Shown here: positions 48,601-60,735 of the stretch, piece by piece
How positions within the stretch are numbered: the first letter of the stretch is position 1
Layout of the letters: every line of letters begins with the position of its first letter
Origin: Populus alba
Lineage: Eukaryota; Streptophyta; Magnoliopsida; Malpighiales; Salicaceae
Length of the DNA stretch: 64,000 bases
Assembly: GCF_005239225.2 (NCBI RefSeq)
Contig: NC_133301.1
Span: 501,001 to 565,000, forward strand
Direction: 5' to 3'
Notes under the pieces: model-generated
What the model saw: only the letters and a program-made list of their open reading frames with translations
Told to the model about the DNA's origin: nothing
The model's database searches: none
Program-made: the position numbers and the translations under genes

Positions 48601-48801
48601 ATGTGCTTGGTATTTGTGTGTGATGAGGATGAGAGGGTGGTAGCAAGGCAACCAGCACCCGGGGCATGTCCATACTGTGGAGGGATGGTTCAAGCCATGG
48701 ATGTAGAGACCCAGTGGAGGTTTTGCTTCTTGCCTCTATATTTCAAGACCAAGAAGAGATATTATTGCTCTCTGTGTGCTAGAAAATTAGCTGTCCAGTA
48801 G
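48601..48801 (+). CDS. 66-aa zinc-ribbon protein, conserved plant family of unknown role
   Basis: The intronless frame starts MCLVFVCDEDERVVARQPAP. Two CxxC pairs, CPYC (about residues 24-27) and CSLC (about 57-60), would bind one zinc ion as a zinc ribbon. Between them lies the conserved aromatic stretch ETQWRFCFLPLYFKTKKRYY. Near-identical short proteins occur across land plants as I recall, with no assigned function. The TATA box, leader and stop are all in place, so it is a real short gene and not a fragment. Confidence 0.8.
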   Translation: MCLVFVCDEDERVVARQPAPGACPYCGGMVQAMDVETQWRFCFLPLYFKTKKRYYCSLCARKLAVQ

Positions 48802-49960
48802 TAAAACTTAAGAGCTTGTAATTACCCAAATAATGATCTTCTTGATCAAACATAGACCCAGATGTAGCAGCTACCTTTTGTTCTTATTATGATGTACATA
48901 ATACTTGAAAGTTTTTTCAATATTTTTTGTTCTGTGATTAAAAGCTTGGCAGCTGAGACACGATTTCTCTGATAATTGATACATGCAGCCATAGTTTTGT
49001 TCAAGAAAAGATTTTGTAGCCATGATTTTGAGGTTCTTATCAGAGCTTGATAACATACTGGATTAGACCTTGAAAAATATTCAATCAATTTGTAGAACAA
49101 GGAAATCGAAATCCGTTGTTTTAAGTCTTCCTAATTTGAGGTGTGAGGATCCTCTCACCGTTGTAATGAGATGCATGTTTTTGTATTTTTTTAATTTTAA
49201 ATTAATAATTTTTTTTTATATGTTTAGATTATTTTAATGTTTAAAAGTATTTTTTTAATAAATAAAAAATATATTATTTAAATCATAATGCTATTAATTT
49301 AAAAAGTAACTACGAGCGACATCTTATCAAAATTCATTACCAAGCTAATGCTATTAATTTAAATCATGCTAAAAAATAATTATAAACTTTAATGATTTAA
49401 TTTAGCAATTTATTAATATTCAAGTAATTTTTAATTTAATAATGGATAATTCATTTAAATTCATTATTTTTCAAGTTATGTCTAACCAATCCAATGAAAA
49501 AATTGTACATACATATTACTATATAAAATCATTAAATGATAAAATTAATTATAACTTAGTCTCTATAATTTATTAAAACTATATAATAAATTGTAAAAAT
49601 AATCAGATAATTTATAAAATAACACCAACTATTCTCAATTTAATAATTTTTTTTCTTAAAATACCTTCCTTTGCTAACTAGATCTTCTTACCTTACCAAG
49701 CCCTCTTTTATTCCATTTATTTATCAAAAACAAGTATAAAATTGATTAAATGAATTTAAACCTAAGGATTAACAAATTTTTCACAAATAATTATAATTAA
49801 TATACATAATATAAAAGAAAAAAAAAACACAGACGCAGTTACCAAGAAAACCATAACAAACTTAAAAAATTACACTCCAAGTCCTGCACTTCCCTTCCTT
49901 GGCTTATTATGAATAAAGAACACATGGGCTGGATCTGATCCGACTCAGTTTCAAATGATC
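48802..49960. other. Spacer between the zinc-ribbon gene and beta-COP
   Basis: Probable 3' UTR to about 49130, then an AT-rich interspersed block (49160-49310) and further AT-rich DNA. No gene is seen. Confidence 0.4.
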
Positions 49961-51111
49961 TCTCTCCCCTTCTAGCTAGTTTCGACTCAGTTTGCTGTTT
50001 CAATTTCACGCAAATCTCTCACTTCGTTGGATCTCATCGTCACACGGTTCGTTCTCTCTTACTCTCTAATCCTCTATCGAGAAAATGAAATTGTCAGAGC
50101 CCAAACAGATTGCCGTTTTTAATGATTACTACTATCGTTTATGCCTCCTCGAATTGGCTCATCTTTAGGTTTCTATTTTTTTTCCTGATCTGAATAGACT
50201 ATTGAATGCAACGATGCATCGTCTGATTCTGACTTTGCATTTAGGTTTCTGATCTGAATAGATTATTCATTGGCTCACAATAGAACACGACGACGTATCG
50301 TCTGATTATGGCTTTGCATATAGGTTTCTGATCTGAATTCAGACTAAGCAGATCTGCAATGTGTTTTTTTAATTAATTATTAGATCTAATTTTGATTTTT
50401 GAGTAATGTAGTTAGTTAGTTGAACAAAATGATTTTTATGCTAATCAGAGATTTAGTTACAATTTCGTGTTAATCGTGCCAGATCTATAATGGAGGTAAA
50501 TTTGGTGATTTGGGACCACTAGTGAAAATAGTAGGGAGCAATTAAGAATTCTGTCTTAGAACTTTTGTTTTGTTCAATTAGTGATCTCATTGTGTAGTGT
50601 TTGAGATTCGAAGAAGTTACAATGAGAATGTTGTTAAATTTTAATGTTTAGTTATGATTTGATTTTCCTGCTAATTACAAATTAGGTTTCCTGCTGATTG
50701 AAATTACCGTGTTAATGAAAACTATAAATTATTGTGGGATCTGTGATGTAGGTAGAAAAATTTGGTCAGTGTGTTATTGCTATCAGAAAGTATTGGTCAT
50801 GATCTATAGAGTAGGTGGAAATGGTAGGATGTTGTTAAAAATTGGTGGTCTGTTGGCTTAAGAATATGAAATAGAGAAACTAAATGCATGTATCATGATT
50901 TTTATGGTATGTTGCATTTTTCTAAATAGACAAAGCCAGTCACAGGGAACAGTGAAGCTCCTTACATTTTATTTTTCACTGTCTGTGCACCGTTTTGTTT
51001 TTAACAGTCGGTATTCTCTCTCTTTTTTTCCTTTTCTTTTTCTTGCCTGTTTATCTTATATTGAATTCAATTAAAATGATTTTGGTGTATTACCAGGAAA
51101 TAAAAAAAGAG

Positions 51112-54100
51112 ATGGAGAAGTCTTGCACTCTTCTTGTGCATTTTGATAAAGGAACCCCAGCTATAGCTACGGAGATCAAAGAAGCACTTGAAGGCAGTGA
51201 TGCGTCAGCAAAGATTGATGCCATGAAGAAGGCAATTAGTCTTCTATTGAATGGGGAAACCTTACCACAGCTTTTTATCACCATAGTCAGATATGTCCTG
51301 CCATCAGAAGACCACACGGTCCAGAAACTTTTGCTTTTGTATCTGGAGATTATTGACAAGAAGGACCAGAAGGGTAGGGTGTTACCAGAGATGATTCTCA
51401 TTTGCCAAAACCTGAGGAACAATCTGCAGCACCCCAATGAATACATTCGAGGAGTGACACTGAGGTTTCTCTGTCGATTGAATGAGACAGAAATAATTGA
51501 ACCGCTTATCCCCTCAGTCCTCCAGAATCTTGAACACCGGCATCCGTTCATTAGGAGGAATGCTATCTTAGCTGTGATGTCCATTTATAAGCTTCCTCAG
51601 GGTGAGCAGCTTTTGGTTGATGCTCCTGAAATGATTGAGAAGGTTCTGTCAACAGAGCAGGATCAATCAGCAAAGAGGAATGCTTTTCTCATGCTATTTA
51701 CTTGTGATCAAGATCGGGCCATTAATTACCTCTTGACCAATGTTGATAAGGTCTCTGAATGGGGTGAACTGCTGCAGATGGTTGTCCTGGAGTTGATTCG
51801 GAAGGTGTGCAGAACAAATCGGGGAGAGAAGGGAAAATACATTAAGATCATTATTTCATTGCTGAATGCCCCTTCTAATGCAGTTATTTACGAGTGTGCT
51901 GGGACACTTGTTTCTCTGTCATCTGCACCTACTGCTATTAGAGCTGCTGCTAACACCTATTGCCAGCTTCTTCTCTCTCAGAGTGACAACAACGTGAAGC
52001 TTATTGTTCTTGATCGTCTGAATGAGCTCAAGTCTTCTCATAGAGAGATCATGGTTGACAGAATAATGGATGTGCTTAGGGTACTATCCAGCCCAAATCT
52101 TGACATTCAGAGAAAGACTCTAGATATTGTCCTTGAGTTGATCACCCCGAGGAACATCAACGAGGTTGTTCTCATGTTGAAGAAGGAAGTTATGAAGACT
52201 CAAAATGGAGAGCTTGAGAAGAATGGCGAGTACAGGCAGATGCTCATCCAAGCCATCCATTCTTGTGCCATCAAGTTCCCAGAGGTGGCAAGCACAGTGG
52301 TTCACCTGTTGATGGATTTCCTGGGTGACAATAATGTTGCTTCAGCTATTGATGTGGCAATATTTGTCCGGGAGATAATTGAGACCAATCCGAAACTGAG
52401 GGTTTCAATTATAACAAGACTGTTGGACACTTTCTACCAGATACGAGCTGCAAGGGTTTGCTGCTGTGCTCTCTGGATTATTGGCGAGTATTGCCTGTCC
52501 CTTTCTGAAGTTGAAAGTGGTATTGCAACCATCAAGCAATGCCTGGGAGAGCTACCATTTTATTCAGTTTCAGAAGAAGGGGAAGCACCCACTGATGCTT
52601 CTAAGAACTCTCAACAACCAAGTTCTGTTACCGTTTCTTCTAGAAGACCTGCCATTCTTTCTGATGGGACTTATGCAACACAGAGTGCTGCTTCTGAAAC
52701 TGCCTTTTCGCCTCCAAGCATTGTTCAGGGTTCATTGGCTGCTGGGAACTTGAGATCCCTTCTTCTGACTGGTGATTTTTTCCTCGGAGCAGTTGTGGCA
52801 TGCACTTTGACAAAGCTTGTTCTGAGATTGGAAGAGGTGCAGCCTTCTAGGGTTGAAGTAAACAAAGTATCCACACAGGCATTGTTGATCATGGTCTCTA
52901 TGATACAACTTGGGCAATCACCAGTCCTGTCACACCCAATTGACTGTGACTCTTATGATAGGATTGTCCTTTGCATAAGATTACTATGCAGTACAGGTGA
53001 CGAGGTCAGGAAGATATGGCTGCAGTCTTGCCGTCAGAGTTTTGTCAAAATGCTTTCAGAGAAACAGTTGAGGGAAACTGAGGAACTAAAGGCAAAGGCT
53101 CAGGTTTCTTATGCACAGCCAGATGACCTCATTGATTTCTACCATTTGAAGAGCAGAAAGGTAAGAAAGATTTGAAATTTAGTTTTTGACTAGGAGTTTG
53201 CTAGGACCCACTGCTAATTTTGGTTATTAGTATTTGTCACTATCATTGATACATTCACTGATAGTTGCTTATGAAAAGATGACTTTAATATTTGTTTTTG
53301 AGCTATGCTGCATCCCCCCCGCGCCCGGTAACTCAGCATCTGCATATCTTACATAACTTTTCTGATTTTGTGAACTGTCGTTTTAAAAGTTACTTGTTTA
53401 CTCGTTTCATTCCTTGAGAGTTGGATCTGCTTGATATAATCTGAAAGGGTCATTTGGTTTTAGATTGATTCAGTTTTAGGCTTTACAATTTATTTTTTTC
53501 CAGTAAAGATTTGATGCTGGTGAATATTCCCTGCTATGATGTTTTCCATGTCAAGTTGATATTCTCCTCATGTTTCAATGATCAGGTCTCTTAAGTTCAT
53601 TAGTTGATTGTCTAAACATTGCTTGATATCAGATGCTGTTAATTGATATCAAAGCAGTTTCAGTTCTGTAGTAAAATATTCACATTAAGTGTTTGTGATA
53701 TCATCAAAATTTCAGGGTATGAGTCAGCTGGAGTTGGAAGATGAAGTTCAAGATGATTTGAAGCGAGCAACTGGGGAGTTCATCAATGATGGGGATGATG
53801 CAAATAAGCTTAATCGCATCCTTCAGCTCACAGGATTTAGTGACCCTGTTTATGCTGAAGCTTATGTGACAGTTCATCACTATGACATTGTGCTTGATGT
53901 CACAGTGATCAACAGGACAACAGAAACTCTCCAGAATTTGTGCTTGGAACTTGCCACAATGGGTGATCTGAAACTGGTGGAGCGGCCCCAGAACTACACC
54001 CTAGCTCCCGAGTCTAGTAGGCAGATAAAGGCCAACATCAAGGTGTCCTCAACAGAGACAGGAGTGATTTTTGGCAATATTGTGTATGAGGCCTCCAACG

Positions 54101-55229
54101 TACTTGAGCGTACAGTTGTTGTACTTAATGACATCCATATTGATATCATGGATTACATCTCTCCTGCGGTTTGCACGGATGCAGCTTTCAGGTCAATGTG
54201 GGCGGAGTTTGAATGGGAAAACAAGGTACCCCTGGCATTCTCTTTTACATATTTATTACACTGATTTGTGTTACATGCCACCTGCAATGATACAAGACTT
54301 TTCAAATTTCACTGGCATCATTGTGCAAGGATATAAGCCTAGTTTTAGTTACTGGGACGTGACTGGGGTGAAAATTTCAATTTCTGAACTGTATCATTCA
54401 GTTTATATAGTGAATGCCACTTGAACTGTGGCTTGATGTGAAGCCGTCATTGTTATTTGCAGCAATGCAGAGGCTTAGCTATTTTGGTGTATGATTTTCC
54501 TCTTTTTTTTTCCTCTGTTTTTCAGTCGAGAAAATTGTTTCTTGGCTTGCTTCAATCTAAACGATCCTCTTATGCAATTTCTGTTGGTGGGAGTATCCTT
54601 TTATTTGATGTTGTCTTTGATATTGTTATTTGCCTGAATTCTGGTTATGTGCTTGTCTTTATACTGGTTGTTTCTTGATTTGATCTCCATTTCCTCCTTG
54701 TACTCTGCCGTTAAATTGTCTTCTTATTCTGACATTGATCTCTGCAATCTTTTCTTCTACATCCATTAGGACCAGTGCTTGATGTATAATAATTTCTAAT
54801 CATGTTTTTGCTTATAACTTGTTCCAGGTCGCTGTGAACACAATAATCCAAAGCGAGAAGGATTTTCTGGACCACATCATCAAGTCAACCAATATGAAGT
54901 GTCTCACCGCACCGTAAGTTATTTCGGTCTATGTGCTCCGTATATAGATAACAGACTCTTTGACCGATCTGATGTCCTTCCGCTGGTATTTGACGAAGTG
55001 CTCTTTTGGGTGGTTGAATTTCAGGTCCGCACTGGATGGTGACTGCGGTTTCCTGGCTGCAAATTTGTACGCCAAGAGTGTTTTTGGTGAGGACGCTCTT
55101 GTTAACGTGAGCATCGAGAAGCAATTGGATGGGAAGCTTAGTGGGTACATCCGTATAAGGAGCAAGACCCAGGGAATAGCCCTCAGCTTAGGGGATAAGA
55201 TCACTCTCAAGCAGAAGGGAGGCAGTTGA
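51112..55229 (+). CDS. beta-COP: Coatomer subunit beta (beta-COP)
   Basis: beta-COP is part of the F-subcomplex of the COPI coat that forms Golgi-to-ER transport vesicles. Four coding exons join in frame: 51112-53160, 53716-54225, 54828-54913 and 55025-55229, giving 949 aa, the expected size for plant beta-COP. ATG 51112 gives [20 protein letters not shown], the conserved N-terminus. An in-frame extension upstream to 50995 is intronic, since an acceptor (ttaccag) sits at about 51096. HEAT-like adaptin trunk repeats fill the first 500 residues (for example [20 protein letters not shown]). The appendage part includes [20 protein letters not shown], and the end is [19 protein letters not shown] non-coding first exon probably lies near 49980-50050, followed by a leader intron of about 1 kb. 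Confidence 0.96.
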
Positions 55230-56030
55230 TGCAGAGCACGGGCACTCTGTTTCTGTTCAGACCTGTAGCCATTTTTTTTAAAAAAAGCCATATTTCACTT
55301 GGCGCATTTTATATTTGAGTTGTAGAGGAGCAGCAACACTCAAATACTGGTCAACTTTTTTGTTTTGGTTATGTATTTTTTTCTTCCTTCAAGAAATTGG
55401 TAATGTAATCATCGATTTGGTGGAACTATGTGATGAGAGGGTACATAATGCCCATTCCGGGGAGATTTTTTTTTTGTTTTGCTATTATTATTTGAGAAAT
55501 CTAAAGAGATTTATTATGTCCATCACCTTATCCCAATGGCCGCCCTGGTAGCAGGAATTGTTATTCGTCTTTTGAATGTGTGCATGCAAATTATATTTCA
55601 AGAAATAATGCCCATTTTGTTTTACCAAAACATCATTTTCATTTTTGTTTTTTAAAAAAACCTGAAACATCATTTCAATGGTTTTAAAAAAATTATAGTT
55701 TAATTTGTTTGTTTACTGGAAAGTAATTTTTTTTTTAAAAATAAATTATTTTTTGATATTCGGTAGTGTAATGAAAAATACTTTTTAGAGTTTGGTTATG
55801 TCATGGATAATAAGTTGGAAAATAATTTATTAATGTTTTATTTTTTTTAAGTTTATTAAAATAATAAAAAACAAATCTTACAAATTAAAAAAATTGAATG
55901 AGAATGAAATTGAAAAAAACATATAATTTTATTAATTATTTTAAATAAAATAAATAATAATTAAAATAATAAAGATGAAATTTAATAAATTTAAAATTTT
56001 AAAAAATTAAAATAATAATAACCATCTTTG
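55230..56030. repeat. beta-COP 3' flank and AT-rich repeat
   Basis: Likely 3' UTR to about 55560, then AT-rich interspersed DNA (55650-56010) with no gene. Confidence 0.4.
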
Positions 56031-56089
56031 CTGCAGTGACATTGCAGCATAAATCAAGTTTAGGAATTTCAGATTTTCTACTTGCAGTT

Positions 56090-56330
56090 TGGTTGCTGAG
56101 CAAATGGCCGCAAGAGAAAGCAACAGGAAAAGAGGGATGCTCATGGTTGCCAATATCTGGAAACTTCCCGTGTAGAAAATCAAGTAATTTCCTCCCTGCT
56201 CTCTCCCCATCTCTTCCATGCATCCACATGGGAATTTCAGGGAATCAATCAAATCACCGATGATGGTGGTCTGATATACAGCACAGTAAATGAATTCTCA
56301 CTACAAAGCAACCTGATGAAATATAAGACA
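56090..56330 (+). pseudogene. RPA2-like 3' exon remnant, third copy
   Basis: The order of blocks matches the remnants near 29.7 and 30.2 kb: caacaggaaaagagggatgc, then ctggaaacttcccgtgtaga and aaatcaagtaat, then an intron-like gap. After it come agggaatcaatcaaatcacc and tggtctgatatacagcacag. The final part still reads GLIYSTVNEF, closer to intact RPA2 (LIYST) than the copy at 29.9 kb, which has a stop there. The rest carries stops and substitutions. Confidence 0.6.
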
Positions 56331-57670
56331 TGCTGGAATATATATCTGAGTCTTAACAATGCAGCTCTTCGATATTTGCTTAGATTATCAAAAGTTCAAA
56401 GATCCGAGCTTTTGGAATGCACTGTCTTATTAGATTATTGACAGCATTTGACGATTTCATTTTTATATGATCTTTCGAATCTTTTTCTCAGAGAATCTTC
56501 ATGAACCCGCTAACTATTGACATGTTCCTCATTTTCTATGGCAATCAAGCTATTGGTATTGTGAACTAATGTTCTATCTTTCGTGTCAACCAGAAACGAT
56601 GTTAAAAATCCCAAAAAATGTTCATGTTCTTGGCCAGATAATTTCTTTCGGTACACATGATTTTTTCTATTGTATTTGCCAGGTTTCATTGTGTCAGTTA
56701 TTAGTGATTTGCCCAAGACTCTTAGCACACCTTAAGGTCTTCAAATTGAAAGCTCAGGATGCTCTGCTACTATTCTCTTGCATCCATATATATATATATA
56801 TATAGACACACACTGACACACATATATCTGTTGATGACTGTTGCCCATCCTGTGCTGAAGCAGTAAGAGCATACAAGGCAACAAAGCAGAGCAAGATTCA
56901 GGAGCAGTCATATCCATCTTTCGTACCTTTTCAGTTATCTTGAAACAGTTTTCCTACCAATCGATAACACTCAAATATCCAAATAAAAAGAAGCTTCTCC
57001 CTTCCTTTCACTTGTCAAGCAATTCTGTCTGCAGGATTCCCAATTCTAGAATTTCAAAGCAATTTTTCCGCTTGATGGAGTTGAAGAAAAATGGAAATAG
57101 TGGCTGCAAGAGACCTGTGGATTTTAGTTCAGATTATCAGGGTGACATGATGAGAATGTGACACCAGAAATGGAAACGCTGCAGAATGCTATCTGCCTTG
57201 TTCATTCTGCAGCTACGGTGTGCTTGATATAGTGTGGTGTGGATACTTCGAGTTCTGAATATGGTTTCTTGTCAAGCATTTGGTGTGTCAAGTTTCTTTA
57301 TTAGATCTTAGAGTCTATTTAGTACCCAAAAAAAAAAAAACTCAACAGCAAGATTTTCAAAAACTCAGGGCCTCTTGGAAAGTAATACCTGGCCAAATAT
57401 TATGTGCCAGTTGTCTATATCCTCGCCTCATCATCGTTTGAATCTTCTTGTTTCTTTCATACTTAACTTCCTTCCTTCTCTTCTGCATCTTCCAGAAGTT
57501 AATTAGCCCTTGAGCCTCAAGCTGACCTTAATTGCCAGAAATAGCATCTGCATTCATCCTCTAACAATTCAGGGATGTCTCATCCAAATGTTTGCTTCTC
57601 GGTGTCTTATCCAGCCGATAATTACACAGTTTTTTGTTAACAGAAAACTAGACCAGCTCCATAGCAGTTT
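56331..57670. other. Intergenic DNA
   Basis: It holds a (ta)n microsatellite at 56787-56803 and a small open frame (57076-57161) with no family. No supported gene. Confidence 0.35.
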
Positions 57671-57673
57671 GGA

Positions 57674-58455
57674 ATGACGCAGAGCACAAGTATTTTTATC
57701 ATCCACAGCGTAGGATAGAGGTAACAGGATAAGTTGTAAAGGCCAACTAATATGCCTTATTATAGGAAATCCATGCATGTATAAATCCCATGGGTTTCAA
57801 CTAGCTTTCAAATTAATAACCTCCTCAGCTCTCTGCTTCCATCCCTTCCTTCCTTCCTTCCTTCAGCATTTGCCTACAAGACCATTGCCCTTGTTAACAA
57901 TGTCTCCCTCAAACAAGTTGATGGCTTTGGGGCTTTGCTTGCTGATGGTATGCACTCTGTTTGCAGGAAATGCAGAGGCGACTAGATCTGTTAATTATGG
58001 AGCTATCGTTAAAGGTGATCACGAACCCCTGTGTGGCCCAAGACATCCATGTGTGAAGGCACCCTCGAATGGGTACCATAGAGGTTGCGAAACAATTAAT
58101 AAGTGCCGTGGTGGGAGGGATGACAACATATAATCAAGTAATTGACAAAGTCCTAATGCGTCTGGATCGAGAAGAACATGATCTATCATGCATGCTGTCA
58201 GTAATATATGCTTTTGACTCCGCTCATTAACCTTTTAATATGTATCTCCAGACTCCACCCCATGTGTATGTCCTCTTCATAATAAAATCGGACGTTAATT
58301 GTTCTTGTTATCTCTCTCTGAATCAACATGGAGATTCAGTCACAGTGCTCTCTTTGAATTCTTATTGTGAAGCTGTCTCGTGTTAAGAACTCCATGAACA
58401 GCAAAACAATCCATCTCTTTCTTACTAAAATCTCGAACAACCTTTTCTCTTCAAG
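57674..58455 (+). repeat. Tandem-duplicated RALF unit, copy 1
   Basis: This block of about 780 bp, from atgacgcagagcacaagtat through the RALF coding region to the 3' flank (cgaacaaccttttctcttca), recurs at 59956-60735 with high identity, promoter and 3' UTR included. About 1.5 kb of unrelated AT-rich DNA separates them. Confidence 0.9.
57900..58133 (+). CDS. RALF-like secreted peptide, copy 1
   Basis: RALF peptides are secreted signals read by CrRLK1L receptor kinases with LLG co-receptors; they affect apoplastic pH and growth. The 77-aa precursor starts MSPSNKLMALGLCLLMVCTL, a signal peptide cut near GNAEA. The mature part begins TRSVNYGAIVKGDHEPLCGP, with the family-type YG near its N-terminus, four cysteines, and YHRGCETINKCRGG, matching the RALF YxRGCxxxxxCR end. 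There is no RRxL pro-site, as in the short RALF class. An in-frame ATG at 57777 precedes the TATA-to-start interval and is not used, judging by the second copy. TATA (tataaat) is at 57780-57786; a (cttc)n run lies in the leader. Confidence 0.75.
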   Translation: MSPSNKLMALGLCLLMVCTLFAGNAEATRSVNYGAIVKGDHEPLCGPRHPCVKAPSNGYHRGCETINKCRGGRDDNI

Positions 58456-59955
58456 TGAGCAGAGAAATTAGCATAGCCATGAGGAGAAATAAGAGGCAAA
58501 GCCCGTAAACGTTGAATTTGCTCACATCTACTAGCTACAGCTCTTAGAGGGTCATCACTAGATCGATATGCTACACAACACTAGGTTTGATTACTTCCTA
58601 GAAATCGCAACCACGATGTTGCATTAACGTCCTCCACTCTAAAAAAACAATGCATGGCCTTATTTCTCCAATATTGCCATATAGATCTAGCTACGGAGCT
58701 CTCAGAATCATAGAGCAAGCCAGGTTTAAATATTGACTTTGATGAGTTGAAGGGTCGAGTTATTAGTAGACAGCCACTATTGGGAGATCCTAAATTATCG
58801 AAAAACAACATGCATATTTCTATTAATCATTATTTAATCACAATTCACAACTCCATCGTCTTAAATTTCAATCTTTTTCAATATTCACTGGTAGAGCCAT
58901 AATTTCTCAAACATCTATGTTTTAAAGACAGACATGATTTAGTACTTAAATAAAAGAAATAAACATACATGAAGATCAAGTACATGATACTATAGTTTTA
59001 TGTTCAAACATTCCATTTAAAAGATGCTACTATAATTCAAGTCGTAATAGTTTTTTGATATACAAAATACATCAACATTTATTTAGTTCTAAATAACACA
59101 AAAGATAAAGAATCTAGAATATTACTCATATAATGAATATGATGGACTGCAACAACATAATATTTGAAAATATTTAAAATAAAAGCAATATTAGCATAAA
59201 AACAATCAAACCATATATATATATATTCAATGCTATATACTATCATAATTCTTTACAATTCTTCATCTAATCTCCTTTTAATGCTTCTAGATTTATGCCT
59301 TTGGGAATCACTACACATTTCTTTTTTTTTCCTCCCAAATTTTTACAAAGTTATCATACTTTTCCTATTAGTAAACTTCCTACACTTATAATTCATTTAT
59401 TATTAACAAATGAAATCTCAAAACTCCCCCTCCCCCTCCTCAATTTATACTTGGCCGAAACTTGGCCTAAGGAAATCAAGGGTTTCCTTCTCTTTCTCAT
59501 GCAATTATTTATCTCATTTAATCGTTGTTCACATTATAACAACATATTACAAAGATTTCATGAAGCAAATCAAAATTTCTTTTCCTCACATTCATCCCCG
59601 AAATGGCTAGCCACTCTTGTTCTTTTGGCCATTGATTTTTCTTTGATATTTTTACATGATTTCATATTTAAGTTAACTTGTTACTTCAATTAACTCAATT
59701 TCAACAATTTCTACAATTCTCCCAAATTTTACTCAAGAACCCTATTTTTTAAATTTCAAAATTGGTGCACAATTCCTAATCGAACTTAAATTGATTTTCA
59801 CAATTACGTTTAAGGCTCCTTCCCAGGAGGAAATTTAGATTTCAATTCTAAATTGGATGAGATTTTTAACTCCTCCCCTCTTGCATGTAGACGTCCTCTC
59901 CCTCTCTTTCCCTCATAATTTCTTCACTTGTTTTCTTGATAATTCCCTTGCCAAA
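58456..59955. other. AT-rich spacer between the RALF copies
   Basis: It includes a segment at 59290-59950 with pyrimidine-rich stretches (cactacacatttcttttttt, cttggccgaaacttggccta) that resembles LTR-retrotransposon DNA, but no paired ends are visible. A minus-strand frame at 58581-58811 has no recognisable family. Confidence 0.4.
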
Positions 59956-60735
59956 TGACGCAGACCACAAGTATTTTTATCATCCACAGCGTAGGATGGA
60001 GGTAACAGGATGATTTGTAAAGGCCAGCTAATATGCCTTATAATAGGCAAATCCATGCATGTATAAATCCCAAGGGTTTCAACTAGCATTCAAATTAATA
60101 GCCTCCTCGGCTCTCTGGTTCCATCCCTCCCTTCCTTCCTTCCTTCAACACATTAGCATACAAGACCATTGCCCTTGTTAACAATGTCTCCCTCAAACAA
60201 GTTGATGGCTTTGGGGCTTTGCTTGCTGATGGTATGCTCTCTTTTTGCAGGAAATGCAGAGGCGACTAGATCTGTTAATTATGGAACTGTCGTTAAAGGT
60301 GATCACGAACCCTTGTGTGGCCCAAGACATCCATGTGTGAAGGCACCTGCAAATGGGTACCGTAGAGGTTGCGAAACAATTTATAGGTGCCATGGTGGGA
60401 GGGATGACAACATGTAATCAAGTAATTGACAAAGTCCTAATGCGTCTGGATCGAGAAGAACACGATCTATCATGCATGCTGTCAGTAATATAGGCATTTG
60501 ACTCCGCTCATTAACCTTTTAATATGTTTCTCCACCCCTTGTGCATGTCCTCTTCATAATAAAATCAGACGTTAATTGTTCTTGTTATCTCTCTCTGAAT
60601 CAACGTGGAGATTTAGTCACAGTGCTCTCTTCGAATTCTTATTGTGAAGCTGTCTCGTGTTCAGAACTCCATATACAACAAAACAATCCATCTCTTTCTT
60701 ACTAAATCTCGAACAACCTTTTTTCTTCAAGTTTT
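59956..60735 (+). repeat. Tandem-duplicated RALF unit, copy 2
   Basis: Partner of the block at 57674-58455. It begins atgacgcagaccacaagtat and carries the same TATA box (60062-60068), CT-rich leader and 3' flank with a few substitutions and small indels. Confidence 0.9.
60184..60417 (+). CDS. RALF-like secreted peptide, copy 2
   Basis: This 77-aa precursor is a duplicate of the gene at 57900. It begins MSPSNKLMALGLCLLMVCSL. The mature peptide keeps all four cysteines and the N-terminal YG (SVNYGTVVKGDHEPLCGPRH). Its C-terminal end differs: YRRGCETIYRCHGG in place of YHRGCETINKCRGG. Both copies look functional: same length, same TATA spacing (116 nt), no stops. The replacements cluster in the receptor-facing C-terminal half, which hints at diverging activity or relaxed constraint. 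Confidence 0.75.
   Translation: MSPSNKLMALGLCLLMVCSLFAGNAEATRSVNYGTVVKGDHEPLCGPRHPCVKAPANGYRRGCETIYRCHGGRDDNM

Noticed and set aside
50995..51111. In-frame N-terminal extension of beta-COP (MFLTVGILSLFFLFFFL...)
   Set aside because: It is pyrimidine-rich intron sequence before an acceptor at about 51096, and the conserved protein begins at MEKSCTLL.
57777..57899. Upstream in-frame ATG extending RALF copy 1 by 41 residues
   Set aside because: It overlaps the TATA box, is not preserved as an ATG frame in copy 2, and would bury the signal peptide.
58581..58811. 76-codon minus-strand frame between the RALF copies
   Set aside because: No recognisable domain, no promoter or neighbours to support it. 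Possibly transposon debris.
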